NCBI GenBank assembly: GCA_008360955.1
Contig: LUCM01004861.1
Coordinates: 18,860 to 82,859 of the forward strand
DNA: 64,000 nucleotides
Reading direction: 5' to 3'
Source of the DNA: Fasciolopsis buskii
Taxonomy: Eukaryota > Platyhelminthes > Trematoda > Plagiorchiida > Fasciolidae
Shown here: one piece after another, positions 61,380 to 64,000 of the stretch
Position numbering within the stretch: position 1 is the first letter of the stretch
How the letters are laid out: every line of letters starts with the position of its first letter
Made by a program: the position numbers and the translations under genes
The notes under the pieces: model-generated
The model's database searches: none
What the model was told of the DNA's origin: nothing
Seen by the model: the letters and a program-made list of their open reading frames with translations, nothing else

Positions 61380-64000
61380 TATAAGATGCCGAAATGTCAT
61401 TGGACTACTCGTTGCTCGTAAACAGTAGTGTCACCGAATCAATAATATTTATGGCCCTGAATCACAGACACGCACACACTCCTGAGGAACTTGGAAGGCT
61501 TGAATAGTTATTTTCTAAAGTTCCGTAAACCATCTCAAATTCAATATTCTTAGTAGTTGCGAAGTGTGCTCTATGGCCGTAAACCGGATGATTTTGATGA
61601 GTTTATCGCTCTTGTTCTTCTAGATACCCCGACTAGATTGAAAGTTCCAACTGAAAACCGAAGTTATTCTGATGGGAAGTGATCAGATCCATTTCTGCCC
61701 TTATCAGCTGAGTGTGCCAGGAAAGAGAAGGGGCATGCTGCTGTCCAGTTCAGGTCTAGTCACTATCTGCAATTCTTTCGACATTAAATCCGTCACTCCT
61801 ATCTGATTGCTGTTGATTCGCCCCGATTAACTCGAGGGATCGGTGATCGACTGAACTTTACGCAGAAATGGACATTCAGTTGGTGCATTATCTTTCCACC
61901 GTATGACCGGGACGGGGGATAAGTGGGCAGAGAAACAAAAGGAAGCGATAATTAGCTTCATTCATCAACCCCAAACTAGCCTTCGAAGTTGCTCCAAGTA
62001 ACCTACTTCATTTTCTGAGAATGAATGTTTATCTCAACTAATTGCTTACAGTGGCAAAATTGATAAGTTCATACTGATAAGAAACCGACGTGCTTGATGA
62101 CATCAGTTAGGTCAGTTCAATGGCCAGTGTGAAGCAAGCAACGGTTGTGGTGATTTCTGCCGCAGATATTCGGTTAAACAACTGTGTATGGGTTTGGGGC
62201 TATATGGTGATGATCGAATCAATCGTACAAGATTAATCCCACCTAGATCCCTATAGGGAGACAGAAATGGGAGCTCAGATGCTTCATAAATTCTTATGTT
62301 ACATATTCCTTTCGTTTCTAAGTATTCCATTGACTGGGAGAAATGTCATTCATGTTGCTCGGTTGTTCTAAATGTTGCTCAGCACTTTGGTAAAAATTTT
62401 CCACTCGTGTTTGTTAGTCTGTGTAATTTTTCCTCCTTCAATCTGTGTTAATTTTTTCTGACCCCTTAAATAACCCAGTAAAACTACGCAATGTACTATC
62501 TGATTTAATTCTGCCAACTTTTCTGAAGGATGATGCTGAACGACGCTTGCACCAAAACACCGGCAAATAACACTTTTAGAGTTGAGATAGTAGACATACA
62601 ATCATAACTGTATCGATGAAATGAATGTGGGACCCCGTGATCAGCACTTCTGACGGTTTAATTGATTGGCAAAATCACTGCTTAGTTTCATATTCAGGAT
62701 ATGGGAAGGTGCTAATTCACGGAATCCGTAAGTTTTCATCATGGACAAACAACTCGGATTGGACTGAGACACGTTTGCCTTAGGCCTATTCAAGTAATCC
62801 CACTGTTCGTAAACGCCACGTAGTCCGCTTGTAATAATCACTGCAAAAATGAAGATTGTTGCTTTCGGTTTGATGTCCCATTCGGTCACTCACACTCAGC
62901 TCCAGATATAGCGGAATTACTCAAAAGACTATATTGTGGTGGGGGGTATCACCGCTGGACGATGCTTTATCTTCAAAAGAGTTATGGAAAGACAATAGTA
63001 ACTATAATAGTAGTAATAACAATGACACTAATGCAAAATCGGAGCACACATAGGAGTAGAAAATCGGTCTCAGTAATCGATGTTTCCTATGCGGTATTTT
63101 GTTGACGATGACACTGCGATTGCCAAGACGTAACACGTGGCTGACAGTAGTTCTTGCTCGGTATCATTCTCCAGTCGGTGAGTACCCACTGACAGTGATT
63201 TCTGGGACCTAAAGAAGTGTAGCGTCATGACCACTGACATACTAATTCAAACAAACATATTAATGAAATTATTTTCGTGTCTTTTACGACAGATCCAGAG
63301 AACGAGCACATTAGTCCTCATACAGAATAAGCAAAGTGAATTTAACAAAACAGAGCCCTTAAAGATTGACAGTATGAAATTGGCCCGACCGTGACAACTA
63401 TTTCTTACGAATTCCAAAGTGACTGTCATTTAAACCCAACCGGCATTGATTCTATAGCCATTTAAAGTCACTAGCTGAATGAGGACGCGGCTGAAGTGCC
63501 TGGATTATATGTAAACTAGCCGTATTCTCTGATACCCATTTATTTCCACTCAGTTATTCTGAACCCAATGGGACAATAGACATATAACTTTAATATCCCG
63601 CTGTTTTCCCTCACTTCATTAAAACAGTTCTACTATGGTCGATCCGTGTTTCGGTGAATGATAAAAATCAGCACCATAATGCAATTCCAACAAGGACACT
63701 AACAAGGTACCGAGTTTCACATTGTTTTGCCATTCAGAACTTAATGGACAATGACGTAACAGCATAAGTCACGGCCAGTGCTACCCGTTCGACCCTAGCG
63801 ACTCGGAGTTGAAAAATACATTTTGCCTAGGCTGGTTGACGTCCATGTCACTTTACTTTGCACACGTGTGTGTCGGTTAATTCGACCGTGAAAATTGATC
63901 AGTTTAATCTTCCACCGTGCCCATAATTGCTGTGTTTGCGTTCCATTTTGTGTGTTTGAGGTTAGCGAGAATGCATGCCATAGTAGTGATTAACTTTGAA
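61380..64000. other. No recognisable feature
   Basis: Short frames on both strands without motifs; no exon chain, RNA gene or ordered repeat was seen. Confidence 0.4.

Noticed and set aside
1..64000. CRISPR arrays, bacterial operons, rRNA or tRNA genes, or a defence island
   Set aside because: No regular spaced repeats, no compact co-directional gene clusters and no RNA gene signature were found. The intron structure and retroelements are eukaryotic.

Overview
The window looks like a piece of an animal nuclear genome, most likely a parasitic flatworm (trematode or cestode). It has one recognisable spliced gene, no prokaryotic gene organisation, and a heavy load of decayed retroelements. These are RTE-type and CR1-like non-LTR elements and a Ty3/gypsy element resembling the CsRn1 clade described from a liver fluke. 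The flatworm assignment is inference from the repeat families and from one very short intron; no species marker is visible. A 217-base N gap and one isolated N indicate a draft assembly.

Layout. 0-25 kb is intergenic and repeat-rich. It holds an RTE relic near 3.7 kb (+), a dispersed repeat at 4.45-4.88 kb that recurs at 17.3-17.8 kb, a decayed RTE copy at 6.5-8.3 kb (-), a nearly full-length but dead RTE copy at 14.0-17.2 kb (-), and a CR1-like element ending at 22.3 kb (+). From 25.98 to 40.66 kb I reconstruct one plus-strand gene of nine coding exons. Every splice phase matches and the total is 2,595 nt, giving an 864-residue protein that I do not recognise: basic at the N-terminus, Ser/Thr/Pro-rich later, probably nuclear and largely disordered. 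Intron 3 (7.2 kb) contains a second RTE copy, into which an internally deleted CsRn1-like LTR retrotransposon (minus strand, 30.7-33.6 kb and into the gap) has inserted. Intron 7 (3.25 kb) carries an antisense RTE relic. From 41 to 64 kb I find only repeats: an RTE copy at 42.1-43.65 kb (+), a gag-like relic at 46.9-47.7 kb (-), an RTE fragment near 49.7 kb (-), and a doubtful endonuclease-like stretch near 61 kb.

The most striking structure is a pair of inverted arms, 14957-16946 and 28473-30462. They are 1,990 bp each, align without gaps and appear essentially identical, including shared stop and frameshift lesions. On both sides of the arms the two RTE copies remain homologous but are strongly diverged. 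This suggests either gene conversion or inverted duplication after the element died, or an assembler that placed one repeat consensus twice. The arms flank the first three exons of the gene.

I found no CRISPR array, defence island, rRNA or convincing tRNA, and nothing that amounts to a new molecular system. The items worth follow-up are the inverted arms, the unrecognised gene, and the in-frame protease-integrase fusion in the LTR element.
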